DNA of 64,000 nt from Gordius sp. MW1 (Eukaryota; Nematomorpha; Gordioida; Gordea; Gordiidae): assembly GCA_964036665.1 (NCBI GenBank), contig OZ038530.1, positions 6,710,501 through 6,774,500 of the forward strand, written 5' to 3'. Positions 47,573 to 59,930 of this stretch are shown in pieces. Each line of letters starts with the position of its first letter. The stretch's first letter is position 1. The position numbers were made by a program, and so were the translations under genes. The notes under the pieces were generated by a model. It made no database searches and was not told where the DNA came from. It was given only the letters and a program-made list of their open reading frames with translations.

Positions 47573-48007
47573 TTTTTAAATACTTTTTTGAATCCAGTTA
47601 CGATCAGGGGCGATCCTTAGCACATAGGGGACGCCGTAGGAATATATTTGAGAATTAATTTTTAATTTTAAAGCGCCATTTACGGAGATTTAGGGATTTT
47701 ATAGTATTTTGCGTCGGACAGAATGCTAGGCTAGGTGTCCGCCCTCAACGGAATTCACGTATTGGCGTCTGAGTAAATCGAGAACGCGATAATAAAACTG
47801 CGTCGAGCTGTATAATTACTACCTAACGATCAAAAAGTTACATATTCAATCAAAAAGTTACATATTCCTCGCATTGCGTCATTGATTAGGACAAAATACA
47901 CACATTTCGATGCCCTCCCCTCGATTTTAAATGATAATACATGGGTGGGAAATAATAAAGTAGGAATCTTGCCTGATTTATAAGCACAATTTTCGCTTTT
48001 AACCAAC

Positions 48008-48125
48008 GGTTACGACCATATCACGTTGAAAACACCGGTTCCCTTCCGAACACCGAAGTTTAGCAACGTTGAGCCCGGTTAGTACTTGGATGGGTGACCG
48101 CTTGGGAATCCCGGGTGTTGTACCC
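48008..48125 (+). rRNA. 5S rRNA gene, copy 87 (A54T, A116C)
   Basis: A54T changes box A (GTTTAGC), and A116C (TTGTACCC) breaks a helix I pair. The spacer has GATTATAAA, A384 and T478, the last shared with copies 3, 10 and 22. Confidence 0.92.
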
Positions 48126-48570
48126 TTTTTAAATACTTTTTTGAATCCAGTTACGATCAGGGGCGATCCTTAGCACATAGGGGACGCCGTAGGAATATAT
48201 TTGAGAATTAATTTTTAATTTTAAAGCGCCATTTACGGAGATTTAGGGATTTTATAGTATTTTGCGTCGGACAGAATGCTAGGCTAGGTGTCCGCCCTCA
48301 ACGGAATTCACGTATTGGCGTCTGAAAGGGAGTGAGTAAATCGAGAACGCGATTATAAAACTGCGTCGAGCTGTATAATTACTACCTAACAATCAAAAAG
48401 TTACATATTCAATCAAAAAGTTACATATTCCTCGCATTGCGTCATTGATTAGGACAAAATACACACATTTCGATGCCCTCCCCTTGATTTTAAATGATAA
48501 TACATGGGTGGGAAATAAAAAAGTAGGAATCTTGCCTGATTTATAAGCACAATTTTCGCTTTTAACCAAC

Positions 48571-48688
48571 GGTTACGACCATATCACGTTGAAAACACCG
48601 GTTCCCTTCCGAACACCGAAGTTAAGCAACGTTGAGCCCGGTTAGTACTTGGATGGGTGACCGCTTGGGAATCCCGGGTGTTGTAACT
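48571..48688 (+). rRNA. 5S rRNA gene, copy 88 (C118T)
   Basis: The last base is T (GTAACT), so the terminal helix I pair becomes G-U and the terminator run lengthens to six T. Spacer C232 and C at -22 of copy 89. Confidence 0.95.
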
Positions 48689-49133
48689 TTTTTAAATACT
48701 TTTTTGAATCCAGTTACGATCAGGGGCGATCCTTAGCACATAGGGGACGCCGTAGGAATATATTTGAGAATTAATTTTTAATTTTAAAGCGCCATTTACG
48801 GCGATTTAGGGATTTTATAGTATTTTGCGTCGGACAGAATGCTAGGCTAGGTGTCCGCCCTCAACGGAATTCACGTATTGGCGTCTGAAAGGGAGTGAGT
48901 AAATCGAGAACGCGATAATAAAACTGCGTCGAGCTGTATAATTACTACCTAACGATCAAAAAGTTACATATTCAATCAAAAAGTTACATATTCCTCGCAT
49001 TGCGTCATTGATTAGGACAAAATACACACATTTCGATGCCCTCCCCTCGATTTTAAATGATAATACATGGGTGGGAAATAAAAAAGTAGGAATCTTGCCT
49101 GATTTATAAGCCCAATTTTCGCTTTTAACCAAC

Positions 49134-49251
49134 GGTTACGACCATATCACGTTGAAAACACCGGTTCCCTTCCGAACACCGAAGTTATGCAACGTTGAGC
49201 CCGGTTAGTACTTGGATGGGTGACCGCTTGGGAATCCCGGGGGTTGTAACC
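49134..49251 (+). rRNA. 5S rRNA gene, copy 89 (A55T, T109G)
   Basis: A55T and T109G with C248, but unlike the other ten of this class it keeps both 20-mers and CTACCTA; the first 20-mer has lost two A, and the hairpin 2 loop reads CTAGTCTAGG. Repeat 561 bp. Looks like a copy 40-type front joined to a copy 90-type back. Confidence 0.93.
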
Positions 49252-49694
49252 TTTTTAAATACTTTTTTGAATCCAGTTACGATCAGGGGCGATCCTTAGC
49301 ACATAGGGGACGCCGTAGGAATATATTTGAGAATTAATTTTTAATTTTAAAGCGCCATTTACGGAGATTTAGGGATTTTACAGTATTTTGCGTCGGACAG
49401 AATGCTAGTCTAGGTGTCCGCCCTCAACGGAATTCACGTATTGGCGTCTGAAAGGGAGTGAGTAAATCGAGAACGCGATAATAAAACTGCGTCGAGCTGT
49501 ATAATTACTACCTAACAATCAAAGTTACATATTCAATCAAAAAGTTACATATTCCTCGCATTGCGTCATTGATTAGGACAAAATACACACATTTCGATGC
49601 CCTCCCCTCGATTTTAAATGATAATACATGGGTGGGAAATAAAAAAGTAGGAATCTTGCCTGATTTATAAGCACAATTTTCGCTTTTAACCAAC

Positions 49695-49812
49695 GGTTAC
49701 GACCATATCACGTTGAAAACACCGGTTCCCTTCCGAACACCGAAGTTAAGCAACGTTGAGCCCGGTTAGTACTTGGATGGGTGACCGCTTGGGAATCCCG
49801 GGTGTTGTAACC
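49695..49812 (+). rRNA. 5S rRNA gene, copy 90
   Basis: Consensus gene; spacer CTAGTCTAGG and the 2-bp shorter first 20-mer (CAATCAAAGTT); 561-bp repeat. Confidence 0.97.
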
Positions 49813-50255
49813 TTTTTAAATACTTTTTTGAATCCAGTTACGATCAGGGGCGATCCTTAGCACATAGGGGACGCCGTAGGAATATATTTGAGAATTAATT
49901 TTTAATTTTAAAGCGCCATTTACGGAGATTTAGGGATTTTATAGTATTTTGCGTCGGACAGAATGCTAGTCTAGGTGTCCGCCCTCAACGGAATTCACGT
50001 ATTGGCGTCTGAAAGGGAGTGAGTAAATCGAGAACGCGATAATAAAACTGCGTCGAGCTGTATAATTACTACCTAACAATCAAAGTTACATATTCAATCA
50101 AAAAGTTACATATTCCTCGCATTGCGTCATTGATTAGGACAAAATACACACATTTCGATGCCCTCCCCTCGATTTTAAATGATAATACATGGGTGGGAAA
50201 TAAAAAAGTAGGAATCTTGCCTGATTTATAAGCACAATTTTCGCTTTTAACCAAC

Positions 50256-50370
50256 GGTTACGACCATATCACGTTGAAAACACCGGTTCCCTTCCGAACA
50301 CCGAAAAGCAACGTAGAGCTCGGTTAGTACTTGGATGGGTGACCGCTTGGGAATCCCGGGTGTTGTAACC
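50256..50370 (+). rRNA. 5S rRNA gene, copy 91 (box A deletion, probable pseudogene)
   Basis: The most damaged gene: three bases are lost from the box A core (CCGAAAAGCAACG for the CCGAAGTTAAGCAACG form), followed by T63A (GTAGAG) and C68T (GCTCGG), which break pairs in helix II or its border and helix V. The internal promoter is probably inactive. The spacer keeps the shortened 20-mer but ends T512, A526. Repeat 558 bp. Confidence 0.85.
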
Positions 50371-50813
50371 TTTTTAAATACTTTTTTGAATCCAGTTACG
50401 ATCAGGGGCGATCCTTAGCACATAGGGGACGCCGTAGGAATATATTTGAGAATTAATTTTTAATTTTAAAGCGCCATTTACGGAGATTTAGGGATTTTAT
50501 AGTATTTTGCGTCGGACAGAATGCTAGGCTAGGTGTCCGCCCTCAACGGAATTCACGTATTGGCGTCTGAAAGGGAGTGAGTAAATCGAGAACGCGATAA
50601 TAAAACTGCGTCGAGCTGTATAATTACTACCTAACAATCAAAGTTACATATTCAATCAAAAAGTTACATATTCCTCGCATTGCGTCATTGATTAGGACAA
50701 AATACACACATTTCGATGCCCTCCCCTCGATTTTAAATGATAATACATGGGTGGGAAATAATAAAGTAGGAATCTAGCCTGATTTATAAGCACAATTTTC
50801 GCTTTTAACCAAC

Positions 50814-50931
50814 GGTTACGACCATATCACGTTGAAAACACCGGTTCCCTTCCGAACACCGAAGTTAAGCAACGTTGAGCCCGGTTAGTACTTGGATGGG
50901 TGACCGCTTGGGAATCCCGGGTGTTGTAACC
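50814..50931 (+). rRNA. 5S rRNA gene, copy 92
   Basis: Consensus gene; spacer private GAGATTAAGGG near +236, A384, A512. Confidence 0.97.
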
Positions 50932-51376
50932 TTTTTAAATACTTTTTTGAATCCAGTTACGATCAGGGGCGATCCTTAGCACATAGGGGACGCCGTAGGA
51001 ATATATTTGAGAATTAATTTTTAATTTTAAAGCGCCATTTACGGAGATTAAGGGATTTTATAGTATTTTGCGTCGGACAGAATGCTAGGCTAGGTGTCCG
51101 CCCTCAACGGAATTCACGTATTGGCGTCTGAAAGGGAGTGAGTAAATCGAGAACGCGATAATAAAACTGCGTCGAGCTGTATAATTACTACCTAACAATC
51201 AAAAAGTTACATATTCAATCAAAAAGTTACATATTCCTCGCATTGCGTCATTGATTAGGACAAAATACACACATTTCGATGCCCTCCCCTCGATTTTAAA
51301 TGATAATACATGGGTGGGAAATAAAAAAGTAGGAATCTTGCCTGATTTATAAGCACAATTTTCGCTTTTAACCAAC

Positions 51377-51494
51377 GGTTACGACCATATCACGTTGAAA
51401 ACACCGGTTCCCTTCCGAACACCGAAGTTAAGCAACGTTGAGCCCGGTTAGTACTTGGATGGGTGACCGCTTGGGAATCCCGGGTGTTGTAACC
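51377..51494 (+). rRNA. 5S rRNA gene, copy 93
   Basis: Consensus gene; spacer G384, T512, A526. Confidence 0.97.
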
Positions 51495-51939
51495 TTTTTA
51501 AATACTTTTTTGAATCCAGTTACGATCAGGGGCGATCCTTAGCACATAGGGGACGCCGTAGGAATATATTTGAGAATTAATTTTTAATTTTAAAGCGCCA
51601 TTTACGGAGATTTAGGGATTTTATAGTATTTTGCGTCGGACAGAATGCTAGGCTAGGTGTCCGCCCTCAACGGAATTCACGTATTGGCGTCTGAAAGGGA
51701 GTGAGTAAATCGAGAACGCGATAATAAAACTGCGTCGAGCTGTATAATTACTACCTAACGATCAAAAAGTTACATATTCAATCAAAAAGTTACATATTCC
51801 TCGCATTGCGTCATTGATTAGGACAAAATACACACATTTCGATGCCCTCCCCTCGATTTTAAATGATAATACATGGGTGGGAAATAATAAAGTAGGAATC
51901 TAGCCTGATTTATAAGCACAATTTTCGCTTTTAACCAAC

Positions 51940-52057
51940 GGTTACGACCATATCACGTTGAAAACACCGGTTCCCTTCCGAACACCGAAGTTAAGCAACG
52001 TTGAGCCCGGTTAGTACTTGGATGGGTGACCGCTTGGGAATCCCGGGTGTTGTAACC
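51940..52057 (+). rRNA. 5S rRNA gene, copy 94
   Basis: Consensus gene; spacer A384, A512, T526. Confidence 0.97.
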
Positions 52058-52502
52058 TTTTTAAATACTTTTTTGAATCCAGTTACGATCAGGGGCGATC
52101 CTTAGCACATAGGGGACGCCGTAGGAATATATTTGAGAATTAATTTTTAATTTTAAAGCGCCATTTACGGAGATTTAGGGATTTTATAGTATTTTGCGTC
52201 GGACAGAATGCTAGGCTAGGTGTCCGCCCTCAACGGAATTCACGTATTGGCGTCTGAAAGGGAGTGAGTAAATCGAGAACGCGATAATAAAACTGCGTCG
52301 AGCTGTATAATTACTACCTAACAATCAAAAAGTTACATATTCAATCAAAAAGTTACATATTCCTCGCATTGCGTCATTGATTAGGACAAAATACACACAT
52401 TTCGATGCCCTCCCCTCGATTTTAAATGATAATACATGGGTGGGAAATAAAAAAGTAGGAATCTTGCCTGATTTATAAGCACAATTTTCGCTTTTAACCA
52501 AC

Positions 52503-52620
52503 GGTTACGACCATATCACGTTGAAAACACCGGTTCCCTTCCGAACACCGAAGTTAAGCAACGTTGAGCCCGGTTAGTACTTGGATGGGTGACCGCTTGG
52601 GAATCCCGGGTGTTGTAACC
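52503..52620 (+). rRNA. 5S rRNA gene, copy 95
   Basis: Consensus gene; spacer has a hairpin 2 stem change (TAGGCGTCCG), G384, T512, A526. Confidence 0.97.
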
Positions 52621-53065
52621 TTTTTAAATACTTTTTTGAATCCAGTTACGATCAGGGGCGATCCTTAGCACATAGGGGACGCCGTAGGAATATATTTGAG
52701 AATTAATTTTTAATTTTAAAGCGCCATTTACGGAGATTTAGGGATTTTATAGTATTTTGCGTCGGACAGAATGCTAGGCTAGGCGTCCGCCCTCAACGGA
52801 ATTCACGTATTGGCGTCTGAAAGGGAGTGAGTAAATCGAGAACGCGATAATAAAACTGCGTCGAGCTGTATAATTACTACCTAACGATCAAAAAGTTACA
52901 TATTCAATCAAAAAGTTACATATTCCTCGCATTGCGTCATTGATTAGGACAAAATACACACATTTCGATGCCCTCCCCTCGATTTTAAATGATAATACAT
53001 GGGTGGGAAATAATAAAGTAGGAATCTAGCCTGATTTATAAGCACAATTTTCGCTTTTAACCAAC

Positions 53066-53183
53066 GGTTACGACCATATCACGTTGAAAACAGCGGTTCC
53101 CTTCCGAACACCGAAGTTAAGCAACGTTGAGCCCGGTTAGTACTTGGATGGGTGACCGCTTGGGAATCCCGGGTGTTGTAACC
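53066..53183 (+). rRNA. 5S rRNA gene, copy 96 (C28G)
   Basis: One private change, C28G (ACAGCGG), next to the base of helix III. Spacer A384, A512. Confidence 0.95.
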
Positions 53184-53628
53184 TTTTTAAATACTTTTTT
53201 GAATCCAGTTACGATCAGGGGCGATCCTTAGCACATAGGGGACGCCGTAGGAATATATTTGAGAATTAATTTTTAATTTTAAAGCGCCATTTACGGAGAT
53301 TTAGGGATTTTATAGTATTTTGCGTCGGACAGAATGCTAGGCTAGGTGTCCGCCCTCAACGGAATTCACGTATTGGCGTCTGAAAGGGAGTGAGTAAATC
53401 GAGAACGCGATAATAAAACTGCGTCGAGCTGTATAATTACTACCTAACAATCAAAAAGTTACATATTCAATCAAAAAGTTACATATTCCTCGCATTGCGT
53501 CATTGATTAGGACAAAATACACACATTTCGATGCCCTCCCCTCGATTTTAAATGATAATACATGGGTGGGAAATAAAAAAGTAGGAATCTTGCCTGATTT
53601 ATAAGCACAATTTTCGCTTTTAACCAAC

Positions 53629-53746
53629 GGTTACGACCATATCACGTTGAAAACACCGGTTCCCTTCCGAACACCGAAGTTAAGCAACGTTGAGCCCGGT
53701 TAGTACTTGGATGGGTGACCGCTTGGGAATCCCGGGTGTTGTAACC
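53629..53746 (+). rRNA. 5S rRNA gene, copy 97
   Basis: Consensus gene; spacer C232, G384, A512, type of copy 18, again directly before a delta-3 gene. Confidence 0.97.
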
Positions 53747-54191
53747 TTTTTAAATACTTTTTTGAATCCAGTTACGATCAGGGGCGATCCTTAGCACATA
53801 GGGGACGCCGTAGGAATATATTTGAGAATTAATTTTTAATTTTAAAGCGCCATTTACGGCGATTTAGGGATTTTATAGTATTTTGCGTCGGACAGAATGC
53901 TAGGCTAGGTGTCCGCCCTCAACGGAATTCACGTATTGGCGTCTGAAAGGGAGTGAGTAAATCGAGAACGCGATAATAAAACTGCGTCGAGCTGTATAAT
54001 TACTACCTAACGATCAAAAAGTTACATATTCAATCAAAAAGTTACATATTCCTCGCATTGCGTCATTGATTAGGACAAAATACACACATTTCGATGCCCT
54101 CCCCTCGATTTTAAATGATAATACATGGGTGGGAAATAAAAAAGTAGGAATCTTGCCTGATTTATAAGCACAATTTTCGCTTTTAACCAAC

Positions 54192-54306
54192 GGTTACGAC
54201 ATCACGTTGAAAACACCGGTTCCCTTCCGAACACCGAAGTTTAGCAACGTTGAGCCCGGTTAATACTTGGATGGGTGACCGCTTGGGAATCCCGGGTGTT
54301 GTAAGC
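54192..54306 (+). rRNA. 5S rRNA gene, copy 98 (delta-3 plus A54T, possible pseudogene)
   Basis: Delta-3, G75A and C117G, and in addition the box A change A54T (GTTTAGC) also seen in copy 87. The spacer has the ordinary CTGAAAGGG and T512; 560-bp repeat. Confidence 0.88.
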
Positions 54307-54751
54307 TTTTTAAATACTTTTTTGAATCCAGTTACGATCAGGGGCGATCCTTAGCACATAGGGGACGCCGTAGGAATATATTTGAGAATTAATTTTTAAT
54401 TTTAAAGCGCCATTTACGGAGATTTAGGGATTTTATAGTATTTTGCGTCGGACAGAATGCTAGGCTAGGTGTCCGCCCTCAACGGAATTCACGTATTGGC
54501 GTCTGAAAGGGAGTGAGTAAATCGAGAACGCGATAATAAAACTGCGTCGAGCTGTATAATTACTACCTAACGATCAAAAAGTTACATATTCAATCAAAAA
54601 GTTACATATTCCTCGCATTGCGTCATTGATTAGGACAAAATACACACATTTCGATGCCCTCCCCTCGATTTTAAATGATAATACATGGGTGGGAAATAAT
54701 AAAGTAGGAATCTTGCCTGATTTATAAGCACAATTTTCGCTTTTAACCAAC

Positions 54752-54869
54752 GGTTACGACCATATCACGTTGAAAACACCGGTTCCCTTCCGAACACCGA
54801 AGTTAAGCAACGTTGAGCCCGGTTAGTACTTGGATGGGTGACCGCTTGGGAATCCCGGGTGTTGTAACC
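54752..54869 (+). rRNA. 5S rRNA gene, copy 99
   Basis: Consensus gene; spacer C133, GCCTTCCC, A512, as in copies 13 and 28. Confidence 0.97.
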
Positions 54870-55314
54870 TTTTTAAATACTTTCTTGAATCCAGTTACGA
54901 TCAGGGGCGATCCTTAGCACATAGGGGACGCCGTAGGAATATATTTGAGAATTAATTTTTAATTTTAAAGCGCCATTTACGGAGATTTAGGGATTTTATA
55001 GTATTTTGCGTCGGACAGAATGCTAGGCTAGGTGTCCGCCCTCAACGGAATTCACGTATTGGCGTCTGAAAGGGAGTGAGTAAATCGAGAACGCGATAAT
55101 AAAACTGCGTCGAGCTGTATAATTACTACCTAACGATCAAAAAGTTACATATTCAATCAAAAAGTTACATATTCCTCGCATTGCGTCATTGATTAGGACA
55201 AAATACACACATTTCGATGCCTTCCCCTCGATTTTAAATGATAATACATGGGTGGGAAATAAAAAAGTAGGAATCTTGCCTGATTTATAAGCACAATTTT
55301 CGCTTTTAACCAAC

Positions 55315-55432
55315 GGTTACGACCATATCACGTTGAAAACACCGGTTCCCTTCCGAACACCGAAGTTAAGCAACGTTGAGCCCGGTTAGTACTTGGATGG
55401 GTGACCGCTTGGGAATCCCGGGTGTTGTAACC
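55315..55432 (+). rRNA. 5S rRNA gene, copy 100
   Basis: Consensus gene; spacer GAATATAG, A494, T512, as in copies 14 and 29. Confidence 0.97.
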
Positions 55433-55877
55433 TTTTTAAATACTTTTTTGAATATAGTTACGATCAGGGGCGATCCTTAGCACATAGGGGACGCCGTAGG
55501 AATATATTTGAGAATTAATTTTTAATTTTAAAGCGCCATTTACGGAGATTTAGGGATTTTATAGTATTTTGCGTCGGACAGAATGCTAGGCTAGGTGTCC
55601 GCCCTCAACGGAATTCACGTATTGGCGTCTGAAAGGGAGTGAGTAAATCGAGAACGCGATAATAAAACTGCGTCGAGCTGTATAATTACTACCTAACGAT
55701 CAAAAAGTTACATATTCAATCAAAAAGTTACATATTCCTCGCATTGCGTCATTGATTAGGACAAAATACACACATTTCGATGCCCTCCCCTCGATTTTAA
55801 ATGATAAAACATGGGTGGGAAATAATAAAGTAGGAATCTTGCCTGATTTATAAGCACAATTTTCGCTTTTAACCAAC

Positions 55878-55995
55878 GGTTACGACCATATCACGTTGAA
55901 AACACCGGTTCCCTTCCGAACACCGAAGTTAAGCAACGTTGAGCCCGGTTAGTACTTGGATGGGTGACCGCTTGGGAATCCCGGGTGTTGTAACC
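55878..55995 (+). rRNA. 5S rRNA gene, copy 101 (hybrid repeat)
   Basis: Consensus gene. The spacer starts like copies 15/30 (C133, normal hairpin 2 loop) and ends like copies 16/31 (C436, A494, T512). It replaces that pair of repeats with a single one. Confidence 0.97.
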
Positions 55996-56440
55996 TTTTT
56001 AAATACTTTCTTGAATCCAGTTACGATCAGGGGCGATCCTTAGCACATAGGGGACGCCGTAGGAATATATTTGAGAATTAATTTTTAATTTTAAAGCGCC
56101 ATTTACGGAGATTTAGGGATTTTATAGTATTTTGCGTCGGACAGAATGCTAGGCTAGGTGTCCGCCCTCAACGGAATTCACGTATTGGCGTCTGAAAGGG
56201 AGTGAGTAAATCGAGAACGCGATAATAAAACTGCGTCGAGCTGTATAATTACTACCTAACGATCAAAAAGTTACATATTCAATCAAAAAGTTACATATTC
56301 CTCGCATTGCGTCATTGATTAGGACAAAATACACACATTTCGATGCCCTCCCCTCGATTTTAAATGATAAAACATGGGTGGGAAATAATAAAGTAGGAAT
56401 CTTGCCTGATTTATAAGCACAATTTTCGCTTTTAACCAAC

Positions 56441-56558
56441 GGTTACGACCATATCACGTTGAAAACACCGGTTCCCTTCCGAACACCGAAGTTAAGCAAC
56501 GTTGAGCCCGGTTAGTACTTGGATGGGTGACCGCTTGGGAATCCCGGGTGTTGTAACC
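56441..56558 (+). rRNA. 5S rRNA gene, copy 102
   Basis: Consensus gene; spacer C133, T436, A512 as in copy 32, with a private TTTACTGAG near +231. Confidence 0.97.
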
Positions 56559-57003
56559 TTTTTAAATACTTTCTTGAATCCAGTTACGATCAGGGGCGAT
56601 CCTTAGCACATAGGGGACGCCGTAGGAATATATTTGAGAATTAATTTTTAATTTTAAAGCGCCATTTACTGAGATTTAGGGATTTTATAGTATTTTGCGT
56701 CGGACAGAATGCTAGGCTAGGTGTCCGCCCTCAACGGAATTCACGTATTGGCGTCTGAAAGGGAGTGAGTAAATCGAGAACGCGATAATAAAACTGCGTC
56801 GAGCTGTATAATTACTACCTAACGATCAAAAAGTTACATATTCAATCAAAAAGTTACATATTCCTCGCATTGCGTTATTGATTAGGACAAAATACACACA
56901 TTTCGATGCCCTCCCCTCGATTTTAAATGATAATACATGGGTGGGAAATAAAAAAGTAGGAATCTTGCCTGATTTATAAGCACAATTTTCGCTTTTAACC
57001 AAC

Positions 57004-57121
57004 GGTTACGACCATATCACGTTGAAAACACCGGTTCCCTTCCGAACACCGAAGTTAAGCAACGTTGAGCCCGGTTAGTACTTGGATGGGTGACCGCTTG
57101 GGAATCCCGGGTGTTGTAACC
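57004..57121 (+). rRNA. 5S rRNA gene, copy 103
   Basis: Consensus gene; spacer C232, A512, counterpart of copy 33. Confidence 0.97.
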
Positions 57122-57566
57122 TTTTTAAATACTTTTTTGAATCCAGTTACGATCAGGGGCGATCCTTAGCACATAGGGGACGCCGTAGGAATATATTTGA
57201 GAATTAATTTTTAATTTTAAAGCGCCATTTACGGCGATTTAGGGATTTTATAGTATTTTGCGTCGGACAGAATGCTAGGCTAGGTGTCCGCCCTCAACGG
57301 AATTCACGTATTGGCGTCTGAAAGGGAGTGAGTAAATCGAGAACGCGATAATAAAACTGCGTCGAGCTGTATAATTACTACCTAACGATCAAAAAGTTAC
57401 ATATTCAATCAAAAAGTTACATATTCCTCGCATTGCGTCATTGATTAGGACAAAATACACACATTTCGATGCCCTCCCCTCGATTTTAAATGATAATACA
57501 TGGGTGGGAAATAAAAAAGTAGGAATCTTGCCTGATTTATAAGCACAATTTTCGCTTTTAACCAAC

Positions 57567-57681
57567 GGTTACGACATCACGTTGAAAACACCGGTTCCCT
57601 TCCGAACACCGAAGTTAAGCAACGTTGAGCCCGGTTAATACTTGGATGGGTGACCGCTTGGGAATCCCGGGTGTTGTAAGC
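57567..57681 (+). rRNA. 5S rRNA gene, copy 104 (delta-3 variant, possible pseudogene)
   Basis: Delta-3, G75A, C117G with CTGAACGGG and GAACACG, counterpart of copy 34; 560-bp repeat. Confidence 0.9.
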
Positions 57682-58126
57682 TTTTTAAATACTTTTTTGA
57701 ATCCAGTTACGATCAGGGGCGATCCTTAGCACATAGGGGACGCCGTAGGAATATATTTGAGAATTAATTTTTAATTTTAAAGCGCCATTTACGGAGATTT
57801 AGGGATTTTATAGTATTTTGCGTCGGACAGAATGCTAGGCTAGGTGTCCGCCCTCAACGGAATTCACGTATTGGCGTCTGAACGGGAGTGAGTAAATCGA
57901 GAACACGATAATAAAACTGCGTCGAGCTGTATAATTACTACCTAACGATCAAAAAGTTACATATTCAATCAAAAAGTTACATATTCCTCGCATTGCGTCA
58001 TTGATTAGGACAAAATACACACATTTCGATGCCCTCCCCTCGATTTTAAATGATAATACATGGGTGGGAAATAATAAAGTAGGAATCTTGCCTGATTTAT
58101 AAGCACAATTTTCGCTTTTAACCAAC

Positions 58127-58244
58127 GGTTACGACCATATCACGTTGAAAACACCGGTTCCCTTCCGAACACCGAAGTTAAGCAACGTTGAGCCCGGTTA
58201 GTACTTGGATGGGTGACCGCTTGGGAATCCCGGGTGTTGTAACC
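58127..58244 (+). rRNA. 5S rRNA gene, copy 105
   Basis: Consensus gene; spacer G384, A494, T512, counterpart of copy 35. Confidence 0.97.
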
Positions 58245-58689
58245 TTTTTAAATACTTTTTTGAATCCAGTTACGATCAGGGGCGATCCTTAGCACATAGG
58301 GGACGCCGTAGGAATATATTTGAGAATTAATTTTTAATTTTAAAGCGCCATTTACGGAGATTTAGGGATTTTATAGTATTTTGCGTCGGACAGAATGCTA
58401 GGCTAGGTGTCCGCCCTCAACGGAATTCACGTATTGGCGTCTGAAAGGGAGTGAGTAAATCGAGAACGCGATAATAAAACTGCGTCGAGCTGTATAATTA
58501 CTACCTAACGATCAAAAAGTTACATATTCAATCAAAAAGTTACATATTCCTCGCATTGCGTCATTGATTAGGACAAAATACACACATTTCGATGCCCTCC
58601 CCTCGATTTTAAATGATAAAACATGGGTGGGAAATAATAAAGTAGGAATCTTGCCTGATTTATAAGCACAATTTTCGCTTTTAACCAAC

Positions 58690-58807
58690 GGTTACGACCA
58701 TATCACGTTGAAAACACCGGTTCCCTTCCGAACACCGAAGTTAAGCAACGTTGAGCCCGGTTAGTACTTGGATGGGTGACCGCTTGGGAATCCCGGGTGT
58801 TGTAACC
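58690..58807 (+). rRNA. 5S rRNA gene, copy 106
   Basis: Consensus gene; spacer C133, T436, A512. First repeat of the sixth 2782-bp module. Confidence 0.97.
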
Positions 58808-59252
58808 TTTTTAAATACTTTCTTGAATCCAGTTACGATCAGGGGCGATCCTTAGCACATAGGGGACGCCGTAGGAATATATTTGAGAATTAATTTTTAA
58901 TTTTAAAGCGCCATTTACGGAGATTTAGGGATTTTATAGTATTTTGCGTCGGACAGAATGCTAGGCTAGGTGTCCGCCCTCAACGGAATTCACGTATTGG
59001 CGTCTGAAAGGGAGTGAGTAAATCGAGAACGCGATAATAAAACTGCGTCGAGCTGTATAATTACTACCTAACGATCAAAAAGTTACATATTCAATCAAAA
59101 AGTTACATATTCCTCGCATTGCGTTATTGATTAGGACAAAATACACACATTTCGATGCCCTCCCCTCGATTTTAAATGATAATACATGGGTGGGAAATAA
59201 AAAAGTAGGAATCTTGCCTGATTTATAAGCACAATTTTCGCTTTTAACCAAC

Positions 59253-59370
59253 GGTTACGACCATATCACGTTGAAAACACCGGTTCCCTTCCGAACACCG
59301 AAGTTAAGCAACGTTGAGCCCGGTTAGTACTTGGATGGGTGACCGCTTGGGAATCCCGGGTGTTGTAACC
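59253..59370 (+). rRNA. 5S rRNA gene, copy 107
   Basis: Consensus gene; spacer A196, C232, A512. Confidence 0.97.
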
Positions 59371-59815
59371 TTTTTAAATACTTTTTTGAATCCAGTTACG
59401 ATCAGGGGCGATCCTTAGCACATAGGGGACGCCGTAGGAATATATTTAAGAATTAATTTTTAATTTTAAAGCGCCATTTACGGCGATTTAGGGATTTTAT
59501 AGTATTTTGCGTCGGACAGAATGCTAGGCTAGGTGTCCGCCCTCAACGGAATTCACGTATTGGCGTCTGAAAGGGAGTGAGTAAATCGAGAACGCGATAA
59601 TAAAACTGCGTCGAGCTGTATAATTACTACCTAACGATCAAAAAGTTACATATTCAATCAAAAAGTTACATATTCCTCGCATTGCGTCATTGATTAGGAC
59701 AAAATACACACATTTCGATGCCCTCCCCTCGATTTTAAATGATAATACATGGGTGGGAAATAAAAAAGTAGGAATCTTGCCTGATTTATAAGCACAATTT
59801 TCGCTTTTAACCAAC

Positions 59816-59930
59816 GGTTACGACATCACGTTGAAAACACCGGTTCCCTTCCGAACACCGAAGTTAAGCAACGTTGAGCCCGGTTAATACTTGGATGGGT
59901 GACCGCTTGGGAATCCCGGGTGTTGTAAGC
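59816..59930 (+). rRNA. 5S rRNA gene, copy 108 (delta-3 variant, possible pseudogene)
   Basis: Delta-3, G75A, C117G with the 10-bp spacer deletion; 550-bp repeat. Confidence 0.9.

Noticed and set aside
49508..49693. A 61-codon open frame on the - strand in the spacer after copy 89, repeated after copy 90 (50069-50254)
   Set aside because: It is plain spacer sequence, starts at TTG rather than ATG, and is open only because the first 20-mer lost two A; the same frame is closed in the other repeats. No coding signal.
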